Shown piece after piece: positions 42,561-50,559 of a stretch of DNA of 64,000 bases. Numbering within the stretch: position 1 is the stretch's first letter; each line of letters begins with the position of its first letter. Location: NCBI GenBank assembly GCA_963715895.1, contig OY970284.1:3100001-3164000 (forward strand). Reading direction: 5' to 3'. This stretch comes from JADGNZ01 sp963715895 (GTDB lineage: Bacteria; Acidobacteriota; Thermoanaerobaculia; Gp7-AA8). The position numbers were made by a program, and so were the translations under genes. The notes under the pieces were generated by a model, which worked only from the letters and a program-made list of their open reading frames with translations, ran no database searches and was not told where the DNA came from.

Positions 42561-42760
42561 CAGGTCTGATTTTCAGAGCTTCTTCGTACCTTTCGGAATT
42601 CTAAGCTCTGAAAATCAGACCTTGAAGAGGCTTTTTGCGACCCGAAGCTCTGAAAATCAGACCTTCGTGAGGCTTTCTGCGCCTCGAAGGTCTGAAAAAC
42701 AGACCTTCAGGAGGTTTTTCGACCGTCGAAGGTCTGAAAAACAGAGCTTGAGAGGTGAAT
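42561..42760. repeat. 42-bp tandem repeat with palindromic core
   Basis: Five units in exact 42-bp register start at 42561, 42603, 42645, 42687 and 42729. Each has a palindromic core such as AAGGTCTGAAAAACAGACCTT or AAGCTCTGAAAATCAGACCTT followed by about 21 bp that also resemble one another (GAGGCTTTTTGCGACCCG). The first unit has its core centre inverted (GATTTTC). Because 42 is a multiple of 3, the plus strand reads a 14-residue repeat (SSENQTFVRLSAPR type) from ATG 42541 to 42819 without a stop, but no ribosome site precedes it. Confidence 0.9.
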
Positions 42761-42842
42761 CGATGGATGAGAAGGTGAAATCCGTTACCGAGGAGGCAAA
42801 TCGACGGATGAGGAGGTGAAATCGGTTATCGAAGAGGCAAAG
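42761..42842. repeat. 41-bp direct repeat, two copies
   Basis: CGATGGATGAGAAGGTGAAA... at 42761 and CGACGGATGAGGAGGTGAAA... at 42802 are two copies in tandem about 80 percent alike, followed by the start of a third (CGATCGATGAG). It adjoins the 42-bp array but has a different unit and register. Confidence 0.75.
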
Positions 42843-42890
42843 CGATCGATGAGCGAGATGCCGGACTTCTTCGCATCGAGAAAATACCTA

Positions 42891-42953
42891 TCATCCTGAG
42901 CCGCCGACACTCCAGAGGGGTCGAGGACGGTCGAAGGACCCCCAGCTGCAACC
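42891..42953. repeat. REP-like TCATCCTGAG element, single arm
   Basis: TCATCCTGAGCCGCCGACA ... GGACGGTCGAAGGACCCCCA matches the ends of the REP at 30033-30224. Between here and the GIY-YIG gene at 43166 no gene is seen. Confidence 0.75.
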
Positions 42954-43165
42954 GGACAGCGAGGGTGGTGCCAGGAGTAGCAATCACGCGAGGGAGCGAA
43001 GCCGCGAAGGTCCACTTACGACCAAGCCAGCAACGAGTGTGCTGGCGCCACATCTTCGGGCACGCGTCAACACCGCATCGACTGACGTCCCCTCCTGCCG
43101 CGCCATCGATCTCCACCGATGGTAGAACATCTTGACTGGTGAAATGGCCGAGGGAGAATCGGGCC

Positions 43166-43483
43166 ATGCGATCCGGTTGGACGTCATACGGAAAACGGCG
43201 CTTCTACTTCACCTACATCCTGTCAAACAACTCGATGACACTCTACGTCGGCATGACGAACAACATCGCTCGTCGTGTTTCGGAGCACAAGCGCGGAGAA
43301 GGTTCCGTGTTCACATCGCAATATCACTTCGATCGTCTCGTCTACTTTGAGCAGTCGACCGACGTGCGCGATGCCATCGCGCGCGAGAAGCAGATCAAAG
43401 GCTGGAAGCGAAACCGAAAGATCGAGCTGATCAAGACGATGAACCCGAAGTGGATCGACTTGAGCGCCGAGTGGACGGAATGA
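43166..43483 (+). CDS. GIY-YIG-family endonuclease-like protein (UPF0213 type)
   Basis: 105 residues from ATG 43166 with GGGAG at 43152-43156. One GIY-YIG domain: FYFTYILSNNSMTLYVGMTNNIARRVSEHK, with Tyr-x-x-Tyr-x-Gly arrangement, catalytic-type Arg and later Glu (YFEQSTDVRDAIAREKQIKGWKRNRK). Small stand-alone members are common in free-living bacteria and often lie among repeats; their cellular role is unclear. It stands alone in a repeat-rich stretch. Confidence 0.9.
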   Translation: MRSGWTSYGKRRFYFTYILSNNSMTLYVGMTNNIARRVSEHKRGEGSVFTSQYHFDRLVYFEQSTDVRDAIAREKQIKGWKRNRKIELIKTMNPKWIDLSAEWTE

Positions 43484-43537
43484 CCAAGGGAGGCAACGCG
43501 AACGACGAACGGATATCACGCGCATTTCCCAATCGAT

Positions 43538-43831
43538 TGTCATCCTGAGGCTGCCCCTTCGGCTTCGCTCAGGGCAGGCTCCGCCGCCGAGCGAGCGTAG
43601 CGAGCGAGATGCGGCGGAGGACGGCGAAGGATCTCCAGGTGCGCTGCTTGTGGCAGAAGCGAAACTGCGATTTTCGTAACGAAGGTGATCCAGGCAAGCG
43701 ATAGAGCGCTTCTGCCCCAGTCTGCGAATATTGAGATCCTTCGCCGTCCTCCGCGCATTTCGCTCGCTACGCTCGCTCAGCGGCGGAGCCTGCCCTGAGC
43801 GAAGCCGAAGGGGCAGCCTCAGGATGACAAA
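43538..43831. repeat. Long inverted REP pair with about 100-bp arms
   Basis: Left arm 43538-43636 (TGTCATCCTGAGGCTGCCCC ... GAAGGATCTCCA) and right arm 43732-43831 (TGAGATCCTTCGCCGTCCTC ... GGCAGCCTCAGGATGACA) are inverted near-copies around a 95-bp loop. The right-arm end (43812-43829) is the intact version of the site into which the IS110 element inserted at 30224/31840. No gene lies between 43484 and 43948. Confidence 0.88.
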
Positions 43832-43948
43832 TGGGGGAGAGACGCGCGGCGCGGAACAGCTACGGCCACGCCAGTGCCGCCTTCATGGACTGAGTATATG
43901 TAAGTTGCGTATAGCCGTTCCGGCCACCCGCTTCGCTACACTCTCCCC

Positions 43949-45163
43949 ATGAAACGACTGCTCCTCCTCACCTTCCTCATCGCCACCACCACCCTCACCG
44001 CCCAACCCCTCGTCATCCGGGCCGCGCGCGTGATCGACGGACGCGGCCATGTCACCGAGGATGCGGCGGTGCTCGTCGAAGGATCGAAGATCGTGAGAAT
44101 TGTCCCCAACGCCAAGACGCTGAAAAACGTCACTATCGACCTCGGAGATCGAACCATCATGCCGGGCGGGATCGATACCCACGTCCACATCGGCTGGCAC
44201 TTCGATGCCAAAGACGGCCGGTCGCATGACGATGAGACCGATCGGAACGAGACGCCGCAGGAGTCCGTCCTCTATGCGGCCGAGAATGCCGTGCGCACGC
44301 TGGAGGGCGGCATCACCACCGTGCAGTCCCTCGGCGCGCCGGTCGACAAGCCGCTGCGCGATGCCATCGCGCGGGAGACGTTGCCGGGGCCGCGCATTCT
44401 CACCGCCATCGAGCCGATTTTCGACGACAAGCTGTCGCCGGAGGCGATGCGGTCGGCGGTCAACAAGCTGGCGGGCGAAGGGGCGGACGTGGTCAAAGTC
44501 TTCGCCTCGCAGAGCATCCGCAACGGCGGGGCGCCGACGATGTCGCAGGAGCAGATGGATGCGATCTGCGGTCAGGCGAAGAAGCAGCATCTTCGCGTGG
44601 CCGTCCATGCGCATGGGCCGGAGAGCGTGCGGCGGGCGGTGCTCGCCGGATGCACCTCGATCGAGCATGGCGCGTTGATCGGACAGCCGGAGCTCGATCT
44701 GATGGCGGAGCATGGGACCTATTTCGATCCGAACATCGACCTCGTCTTCCGCAACTATTTCGAGAACAAGTCTCACTACCTCGGCATCGGCAGCTACACC
44801 GAGGAGGGATTCGCACAGATGAAGCTGGCGGTGCCGAAGGCGCTGCATGTGTTCCAGCTCGCACTGGCCACGCCGCGGCTGAAAGTCGTCTTCGGCACGG
44901 ACGCGGTGGCGGGATCGCATGGCAGAAACTTCCAGGAGCTCGAGTACCGCGTCACCACCGGCGGCCAGAAGCCGATGGACGCGATCACATCGGCAACCTC
45001 ACTGGCCGCCGAGTCGCTCGGCCTCGGCGACCGCGTCGGAACGATTGCCGCCGGCTACGAGGCCGATCTGATCGCGGTGGACGGCGATCCGTTGCGCGAC
45101 ATCAATGCGCTGTCGCATGTGTCGTTCGTGATGAACGGCGGGAGAGTCGTGATCCGTAGATGA
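43949..45163 (+). CDS. Secreted metal-dependent amidohydrolase (imidazolonepropionase/Xaa-Pro dipeptidase-like)
   Basis: 404 residues with signal peptide (LLLLTFLIATTTLTAQP). Amidohydrolase barrel: metal ligands in GGIDTHVHIG, a likely bridging Lys in ADVVKVFASQ, His in VAVHAHGPES and in TSIEHGALI, and catalytic Asp in VVFGTDAVAGSHG; the small beta domain (VIRAARVIDGRGH ... ADLIAVDGDPLRDI) frames it. Members of this group hydrolyse cyclic amides or prolyl dipeptides; the substrate is not evident. Stands alone, convergent with the zeta-type kinase gene. Confidence 0.9.
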   Translation: MKRLLLLTFLIATTTLTAQPLVIRAARVIDGRGHVTEDAAVLVEGSKIVRIVPNAKTLKNVTIDLGDRTIMPGGIDTHVHIGWHFDAKDGRSHDDETDRNETPQESVLYAAENAVRTLEGGITTVQSLGAPVDKPLRDAIARETLPGPRILTAIEPIFDDKLSPEAMRSAVNKLAGEGADVVKVFASQSIRNGGAPTMSQEQMDAICGQAKKQHLRVAVHAHGPESVRRAVLAGCTSIEHGALIGQPELDLMAEHGTYFDPNIDLVFRNYFENKSHYLGIGSYTEEGFAQMKLAVPKALHVFQLALATPRLKVVFGTDAVAGSHGRNFQELEYRVTTGGQKPMDAITSATSLAAESLGLGDRVGTIAAGYEADLIAVDGDPLRDINALSHVSFVMNGGRVVIRR

Positions 45164-45190
45164 CGCAGATGTTCGCGGATCGGATTTCCG

Positions 45191-45847
45191 TCAGGATGCT
45201 CGTTGCAGCTTCATCGCTGCCGCGACGATTGGTTTTGCCCACTCCGGAGTTTCCCGTATGACTCCAGCGCTTGGAGCGACGATTCGATTACGGCGCCAGT
45301 GCAGGAGTAGCCGCGGCTCCGGGATTGTGCCGATCGCCGGATTGGCCTCTTCGCTGTTGTCGAAGACTTTGAGCTCGGTCAGATGGGGCATTAGCGCGAT
45401 GACGTTGCGCCTGGACGAATCCCATCGTGTGCGGATCATTTCATCTGGTATGTCGTGTCCGCCGGAAGCGACGCGGGCGCGCACGCGCGCAATGTGTTGC
45501 TCGGGGCTGGACAGACCGACAAACCACACGGCTACTTCGATGCCTGACGCGGCCGCATAGGCGAGCAGCGCGGGAATGGTGTGCGCGCCGAGTGTCGTCT
45601 CGAAGGCGTAGCCGAAAAGGCCGCGTATAGCCGCCTCCAGTCGATGCTTTCCTTCTTCCCAGGCGAGCGAATTCGCCTCATGCGGCGTGCAATCGATCGT
45701 GTCCCGAATACGCCTCGCTGCTTCGTCCGGGTTGAAGTACGGGAGCCCGAGGCTGCGAATGAGCGTGCCGCCGAGCGAGCTCTTGCCAGCGCCGTTGACG
45801 CCCGCCACCGCGAAGATGACCGGCGCGCCGGACGTTGCCTCGGGCAT
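45191..45847 (-). CDS. Zeta-toxin-like P-loop kinase
   Basis: 218 residues. P-loop GVNGAGKSS at 18-26, followed by YFNPDEAARRIR with the Asp that in zeta toxins deprotonates the UDP-GlcNAc hydroxyl, then FETTLGAHTIPALLAYA and RVRARVASGGHDIPDEMIRTRW, the typical zeta/UDP-GlcNAc-kinase series. Start overlaps the stop of the Phd-like antitoxin (TGATG). Kinases of this type may be toxins blocking cell-wall precursor use; similar chromosomal proteins may have other substrates. Confidence 0.82.
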   Translation of the reverse strand: MPEATSGAPVIFAVAGVNGAGKSSLGGTLIRSLGLPYFNPDEAARRIRDTIDCTPHEANSLAWEEGKHRLEAAIRGLFGYAFETTLGAHTIPALLAYAAASGIEVAVWFVGLSSPEQHIARVRARVASGGHDIPDEMIRTRWDSSRRNVIALMPHLTELKVFDNSEEANPAIGTIPEPRLLLHWRRNRIVAPSAGVIRETPEWAKPIVAAAMKLQRAS

Positions 45848-46212
45848 CAGCGTTTGCGCCGGTTTGGAGAGTTGGCGGCTCTTGCGATCTCGGCTGGCGT
45901 CGACGCAAACGCCTTTCGCAAGTTGCCCGAAGTCTTTTTCTGGCGAAGGATGACCATCTCGCGGTCGAACTCCGCGCGAAGAGCAACGAGCGGATCGCGA
46001 GCGGCCGCATCGTTAGTGAGCTTCGCGTAGCGCTCCATCGATACGACGACCACAGCGGGGCGGTTGTAGTTCGTCACGACCACTTCTCCGTTGGCGTTCA
46101 CTTCGTCAACGATGTCGCGCCAGCGGCCCTTGACATCCGAGGCCGGACGCCTGATCGGTTCCTGCTTGGCTCGCGATTGCACGACGAGGCATTCTTGCAC
46201 CATGTTGGCCAT
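45847..46212 (-). CDS. Phd/YefM-type antitoxin
   Basis: 121 residues from ATG 46212; Met starts at 46224 and 46203 are alternatives. Central segment RPASDVKGRWRDIVDEVNANGEVVVTNYNRPAVVVVSMERYAKL is a standard Phd/YefM dimerisation and DNA-binding domain; the C-terminal 45 residues (EFDREMVILRQKKTSGNLRKAF) would contact the toxin. It overlaps the zeta-like kinase gene by one base. Phd/YefM normally pairs with Doc or RelE-type toxins, so the partner is unusual. The start region is palindromic and may be its operator. Confidence 0.82.
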   Translation of the reverse strand: MANMVQECLVVQSRAKQEPIRRPASDVKGRWRDIVDEVNANGEVVVTNYNRPAVVVVSMERYAKLTNDAAARDPLVALRAEFDREMVILRQKKTSGNLRKAFASTPAEIARAANSPNRRKR

Positions 46213-46225
46213 GTTGTCCAACATT
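46201..46225 (-). promoter_or_regulatory. Palindromic region at the antitoxin start
   Basis: On the minus strand ATGTTG-GA-CAACAT is a perfect palindrome (46211-46224), followed by GGCCAACAT, another half-site. Overlap with the start codons fits autoregulation by the Phd-like protein. No clear -10/-35 was identified. Confidence 0.4.
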
Positions 46226-46372
46226 CCGGGTTGACAGTTTGCCAGTTCCACAAAAATACCAGAGCACCATTTGAATCCGCAGATGAGACGCAGACGGAGG
46301 CCCCTGCCATTTTCCCGGGCCAGCATGCGAGACGCCAGCGCTCCGTCGTGCACGCTGTGCCATATTCATGCG

Positions 46373-47320
46373 ATGAATCTTGCCGCGCTGGATCTGAACC
46401 TGCTGGTCGTCTTCGAAGCATTGCTTCTCGAGCGTGGCGTCGGGAGAGCCGGAAAGCGGATCGGGCTCAGTCAGCCGGCCGTCAGTAACGCCCTTGGCCG
46501 TCTTCGCGCCGCGCTCGGCGATGCGCTCTTCGTTCGGAACGGCGCCAGCATGGTGCCGACCGCTCGGGCCATGCAGCTATCCGCGCCGATCCTGGATGCC
46601 CTCAACCGCATTCGGTCCGCCATCGGGAGCCGCACCGAATTCGAGCCGTCGACGGCCGAGATCCGCTTCCGCATCCAGACCTCCGACTATGGCGAGACGC
46701 TCATCCTGGCCCCTCTGCTGGGGCGAATCGAAGCGTTGGCTCCAAAGGTGACCTTTCAGATCCGAAGAGCGACCGGCCTCTTCCTTCCCCCGATCGAGGA
46801 GCTGAGCGCGGACGTGATCGACTGTTCGATCGGGTTCTTTCCGGACGTTCTTCCGCCCGGCTCGGGAGTGATGAGCGAAGTTCTGATGCAGGATCGCGTG
46901 GCGGTGCTTTCCTCGCCGAAGCGGCGGCGGAGACTGACCCTCGACGACTTCGTGCAAGCGCCGCAGATCCGTGTGAACGTCGGCCGGGAAAGCTCCGGCC
47001 TGATCGATGACGCGCTGGCGCGCCGAGGGCTCAGCCGGAGGATCGCGCTCACGCTGCCCGACTTTTCGACGATCCCGTGGGTGGTGGCCCAGACGGATCT
47101 GATCGGCGTGATTCCGGAGAGGCTGGGCAGGCTCTTCGCGCGGCAGTTCGGGCTCCGCGTGCATCCGCTCCCTCTCGACGTTCCGCCACTCAATGTTCAT
47201 GCGGCATGGCATCAACGAAATCACGGCCATCCCGCGCACGTGTGGTTGCGCAAGGAGCTTCTGCGGGTGACCGCGGCGCAACGAAGCCGCGGACGCCGCC
47301 CGACGTCATTCACATCCTGA
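46373..47320 (+). CDS. LysR-family transcriptional regulator
   Basis: 315 residues from ATG 46373, where the family pattern starts: MNLAALDLNLLVVFEALL, helix-turn-helix GRAGKRIGLSQPAVSNALGRLR, RLGD-like ALGDALFVRNG. The C-terminal effector domain follows a NodD/LysR-type fold (FRIQTSDYGETLILAPLLGRIEAL ... WVVAQTDLIGVIPERLGRLF). LysR regulators usually control a divergent neighbour; here the divergent genes are the Phd/zeta pair, an unlikely target, and the protease downstream is codirectional. Effector unknown. Confidence 0.92.
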   Translation: MNLAALDLNLLVVFEALLLERGVGRAGKRIGLSQPAVSNALGRLRAALGDALFVRNGASMVPTARAMQLSAPILDALNRIRSAIGSRTEFEPSTAEIRFRIQTSDYGETLILAPLLGRIEALAPKVTFQIRRATGLFLPPIEELSADVIDCSIGFFPDVLPPGSGVMSEVLMQDRVAVLSSPKRRRRLTLDDFVQAPQIRVNVGRESSGLIDDALARRGLSRRIALTLPDFSTIPWVVAQTDLIGVIPERLGRLFARQFGLRVHPLPLDVPPLNVHAAWHQRNHGHPAHVWLRKELLRVTAAQRSRGRRPTSFTS

Positions 47321-47380
47321 ATCAGCGGCCATCATCGGAATCCATTGGACGGATGACCGGCATCAGCCTAGTTTGTGACG

Positions 47381-48613
47381 ATGAATGCCGCCGTCCTGCT
47401 CCTGGCCATGATGCTTTCCGCACGCTCTCAGGCAGAATCGCCCTGCGTGTCAACGCTCAAGGGAAACCCGGAGACGTGGTATCCGGTCGAGATCGTCAGC
47501 AACAAACCGCTGGTCCAGGTTCGCATCAACGGTTCGAAGCCGCACCAGTTCATGCTCGACACGGGGTCGGGTGCCGCTCTGATCGATCCTCCGCTGGCAC
47601 GGTCTCTCGGATTCAAGTCCGCCTCGGAGAGCAAGGGATTCTTCGGCGTCGGCAATGCGAAATCGTCGCTGGTGCTCCTCAAACCGACGGCCTGTCAGGA
47701 GGTGGCCGGTACCAGGGTGGCCGATGTGCACTTCCTGGGATTCGATCTGTCGTTGATCTCCTCGGTCGAAGGCGTTCCCATTCGCGGGACGGTCGGAAGC
47801 GAGTTCCTGGAGAAGTCTGTCGTCGTCATCGACTACGCCAATGCCCGGATCCGCGTGCTCGATCCTTCCTCATTCGAGTATCACGGAGATGGCATCGTGC
47901 TGCCGGTCGAGATCGACAGGCAGATCTTCACCACCGTTCGAATCCACAAACGCTCCGGTGAGGTCGTGGAGGGGAAGTTTTATCTCGATACCGGCACGCG
48001 GACGGCGATCTCGCTCAACTCTCCCTTCGTCCGCGACAACCACCTCCTCGACGGTGAGACGGCCATTTCGCTGGCCACCCTCGGCGTCGGCATGGGCGGC
48101 GAGAGTCTGGCCAGCGTCTACCGCATCCAGGAGATCGAGCTCGGCCCTCTGCGATTGCACGACGTCGTGGCCACCGCGTCACACGATGAGAAAGGGGTCT
48201 TCGCAGATCCGAAGGTGGCCGGCATCATCGGCGGCGAGCTGCTTCGCAAGTTCACGGTCATCCTCGACTACTCCCATCAACGCGTGATCCTCGAAAAGAC
48301 GCCGCAATCGGACGCGCCGTTTGGCTACGATGCCAGCGGCCTCTTCCTCCTCGCCGCGGGTGCGAAGCTCGATCGAATCACGATTCTGCGGGTCATCTCC
48401 GGATCTCCCGCGGAGGCGGCGGGACTGAAGAAGGACGACGTCATCGTCTCGGTCGATGGCAAACCGGCACATAAGCTCGAGACGGTGCGCCAGCTCTTTC
48501 GGCGCGAAGGGCAGACGTATGCACTCCGAATCCGGCGCGCGGGAAAAACAGTGAGCGCATCGATCCAGACCGAGGACCTCCTCGCCAGGGCGGGCGACAC
48601 ACGCAGGATGTGA
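47381..48613 (+). CDS. Secreted retropepsin-like aspartic protease with PDZ domain
   Basis: 410 residues from ATG 47381 (a GTG two codons upstream is possible). Signal peptide (NAAVLLLAMMLSARSQAES). Two retropepsin-like repeats with catalytic triads DTG: FMLDTGSGAALID (about 57-70) and FYLDTGTRTAISL (about 204-216), so a full pseudodimer. The C-terminal PDZ domain (about 315-395; ILRVISGSPAEAAGLKKDDVIVSVDGKPAHKLE) probably binds substrate tails. Periplasmic or secreted protease of the type common in Acidobacteriota and Bacteroidota. Targets unknown. Confidence 0.9.
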   Translation: MNAAVLLLAMMLSARSQAESPCVSTLKGNPETWYPVEIVSNKPLVQVRINGSKPHQFMLDTGSGAALIDPPLARSLGFKSASESKGFFGVGNAKSSLVLLKPTACQEVAGTRVADVHFLGFDLSLISSVEGVPIRGTVGSEFLEKSVVVIDYANARIRVLDPSSFEYHGDGIVLPVEIDRQIFTTVRIHKRSGEVVEGKFYLDTGTRTAISLNSPFVRDNHLLDGETAISLATLGVGMGGESLASVYRIQEIELGPLRLHDVVATASHDEKGVFADPKVAGIIGGELLRKFTVILDYSHQRVILEKTPQSDAPFGYDASGLFLLAAGAKLDRITILRVISGSPAEAAGLKKDDVIVSVDGKPAHKLETVRQLFRREGQTYALRIRRAGKTVSASIQTEDLLARAGDTRRM

Positions 48614-48661
48614 TCGAGCGCGGCGTTGTAAACGGCCATTGGCCTGCGGCGTCCAAGACAC

Positions 48662-50542
48662 ATGCGAACCACGCGCGTTGTCATTGCGGCAATTGCGATG
48701 CTGTTACCAGCCGCCGCATCACCCAGGGAAGCCTGCCCCGCGGGCGGACTGCAGGCGCTCTCGCCGCGAGCCCAGCAGCAGAACGTCTGGCACCAGCTCT
48801 CCGTCACTGCTGAGCTGCTCTCACCGAGCACGGCGGCTACCGGCTCCTCCGCACGACGCCGGTCAGTTCTCCCGCCTGCGGCGCAGAGCTTCATCGACGC
48901 CGATGTCTTCGGGAAGATGACGCAGGATGGGATCGTACCGACGAGCCGGTCGACGGACGCCGAGTTTCTTCGCCGCGTCACGCTCGACCTCACCGGTCAG
49001 ATTCCCACCGCGGCGGCTGTCCAATCGTTCCTTGCCGATCCCTCATCCAACAAACGGGCAGCGATGATCGAGCAGCTTCTGGCCTCCGACGCCTTCAACG
49101 ACCGCTGGACCATGTGGTTCGGTGACCTCGTTCAGAACGTGCAGTCGGCGACGAACATCAGGGAGTTCTACGAGGGCCGCAACATCTATTACAGCTGGAT
49201 CAAGCAGTCGTTCCACGACGCCAAACCGTATGACGAGATGGTCCGGGAGCTGATCACCGGAGCCGGCGACAGCTTCGCCTCCGGCACTCCGGACTACGTC
49301 GTCCGGCAGATCCAGCCGAACGGTCCGGCTCAAGACACGCTCGACAACCTGGCAGCGCATTCCGGTGACAAGTTCCTCGGCCAGTCGCTGCTCTGCCTTT
49401 CCTGTCACGGCGGTCTCGGCCACCTGGAGCTCGTCAATCAATATCTGGTGCACAAGACCCGAAACGATTTCTGGGGAATGGCCGCATTCTTCGCGCGGAC
49501 GACCTCGAAAAAGATGACCGGCGCCGACCCGAACAACGCCAATGCCTTCAAGTTCGAGGTTGCGGACAATACGACCGGCCAGTACCTGCTGAACACCGTC
49601 TCCGGCAACAAGACGCCACGATGTGCGCCCACTCCGGCCGGCGTCTGCCCGCCCGGTCCTCCGGCCGCCGTCACGCCTGTCTATCTGTTCACCGGAGAAA
49701 CGCCCCGTCCCGGCGAGGCCTACCGGCAGGCGTATGCCCGCATTCTCACGGCCGACCGTCAATTCGCGCGTGCCGCGGTGAACTATCTCTGGAAAGAGAT
49801 GTTCGGGATGGGTCTGGTGGAGCCGGTGAATGCGTTTGATCTCAATCGGCTCGATCCCAACAATCTTCCGGCTGGGCAGACCGTCCAACCGGTGAATCCG
49901 CAGCTCCTCGAGGACCTGACCACCGCCTTCATCAACAGCGGATACAACGTGCGCGCGATCCTGCGCACCATGGCCAACTCGAATACGTACCAGCTCTCAT
50001 CGCAATACACATCCGGCACCTGGGACGAGGCCTGGACGCCGTACTTCGCGCGCCACTACCCGCACAGGCTGCAGGCGGAAATGCTGCTGGACGCCATCGC
50101 CCGCGCCACCAGCGTTCCCGTTACCTACAACGTCAGCGGCATCGGCACGGTATCACTGGCCATGCAGCTCCCGGATACGACGGAATCGAGAAACAACGCC
50201 TATGGACGGTTCCTCGATGAGCTGGGACGCGGCGACCGGGATCAGACCGCGCGCTCCAGCGATTCCTCGATCGCGCAGGCACTGTCGCTGATGAACGACC
50301 AGACCATCGTCGTCAACCGCATTCACAAAGCGAATGCCGCTTCGACCGTGTCAAAGCTGCTTGCGTCGACCAGCGACCCCGGAACGATCGCCGATCAGCT
50401 CTATCTCAACACCCTTTCGCGTTATCCCGACGCCACCGAGCGCCAGACCGCGATCAGCTATCTGCAGAGCGGAACGCTGCAGCAGAAGACGGAAAGTCTT
50501 CAGTGGATTCTCATCAACCATCTCGAGTTCATCTTCGACTGA
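48662..50542 (+). CDS. DUF1549/DUF1553 secreted protein with one CXXCH motif
   Basis: 626 residues, signal peptide at the N-terminus (VVIAAIAMLLPAAAS). DUF1549-type region from about 80 (FLRRVTLDLTGQIPTAAAVQSFLAD ... YDEMVRELITGAGDSF) contains CLSCHGGLGHLEL, a single heme c-type motif. DUF1553-type region from about 370 (FARAAVNYLWKEMFGMGLVEPVNAFD ... HRLQAEMLLDAIARAT) completes the family. Known from Planctomycetota and Acidobacteriota, always paired with a DUF1501 protein, as here (17-bp gap). Function not established; a role in periplasmic polymer breakdown is a common proposal. Confidence 0.88.
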   Translation: MRTTRVVIAAIAMLLPAAASPREACPAGGLQALSPRAQQQNVWHQLSVTAELLSPSTAATGSSARRRSVLPPAAQSFIDADVFGKMTQDGIVPTSRSTDAEFLRRVTLDLTGQIPTAAAVQSFLADPSSNKRAAMIEQLLASDAFNDRWTMWFGDLVQNVQSATNIREFYEGRNIYYSWIKQSFHDAKPYDEMVRELITGAGDSFASGTPDYVVRQIQPNGPAQDTLDNLAAHSGDKFLGQSLLCLSCHGGLGHLELVNQYLVHKTRNDFWGMAAFFARTTSKKMTGADPNNANAFKFEVADNTTGQYLLNTVSGNKTPRCAPTPAGVCPPGPPAAVTPVYLFTGETPRPGEAYRQAYARILTADRQFARAAVNYLWKEMFGMGLVEPVNAFDLNRLDPNNLPAGQTVQPVNPQLLEDLTTAFINSGYNVRAILRTMANSNTYQLSSQYTSGTWDEAWTPYFARHYPHRLQAEMLLDAIARATSVPVTYNVSGIGTVSLAMQLPDTTESRNNAYGRFLDELGRGDRDQTARSSDSSIAQALSLMNDQTIVVNRIHKANAASTVSKLLASTSDPGTIADQLYLNTLSRYPDATERQTAISYLQSGTLQQKTESLQWILINHLEFIFD

Positions 50543-50559
50543 GCCAAGCGAGCGACACC

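Noticed and set aside
42561..42760. Possible CRISPR array (21-bp repeats, 21-bp spacers)
   Set aside because: The intervals resemble one another, the repeats vary, and there is no cas gene nearby; it is a 42-bp tandem repeat.
42541..42819. Open frame of 92 codons over the 42-bp repeat
   Set aside because: No ribosome binding site, low-complexity repeat translation and frame broken by the adjoining 41-bp repeat; listed as repeat only.
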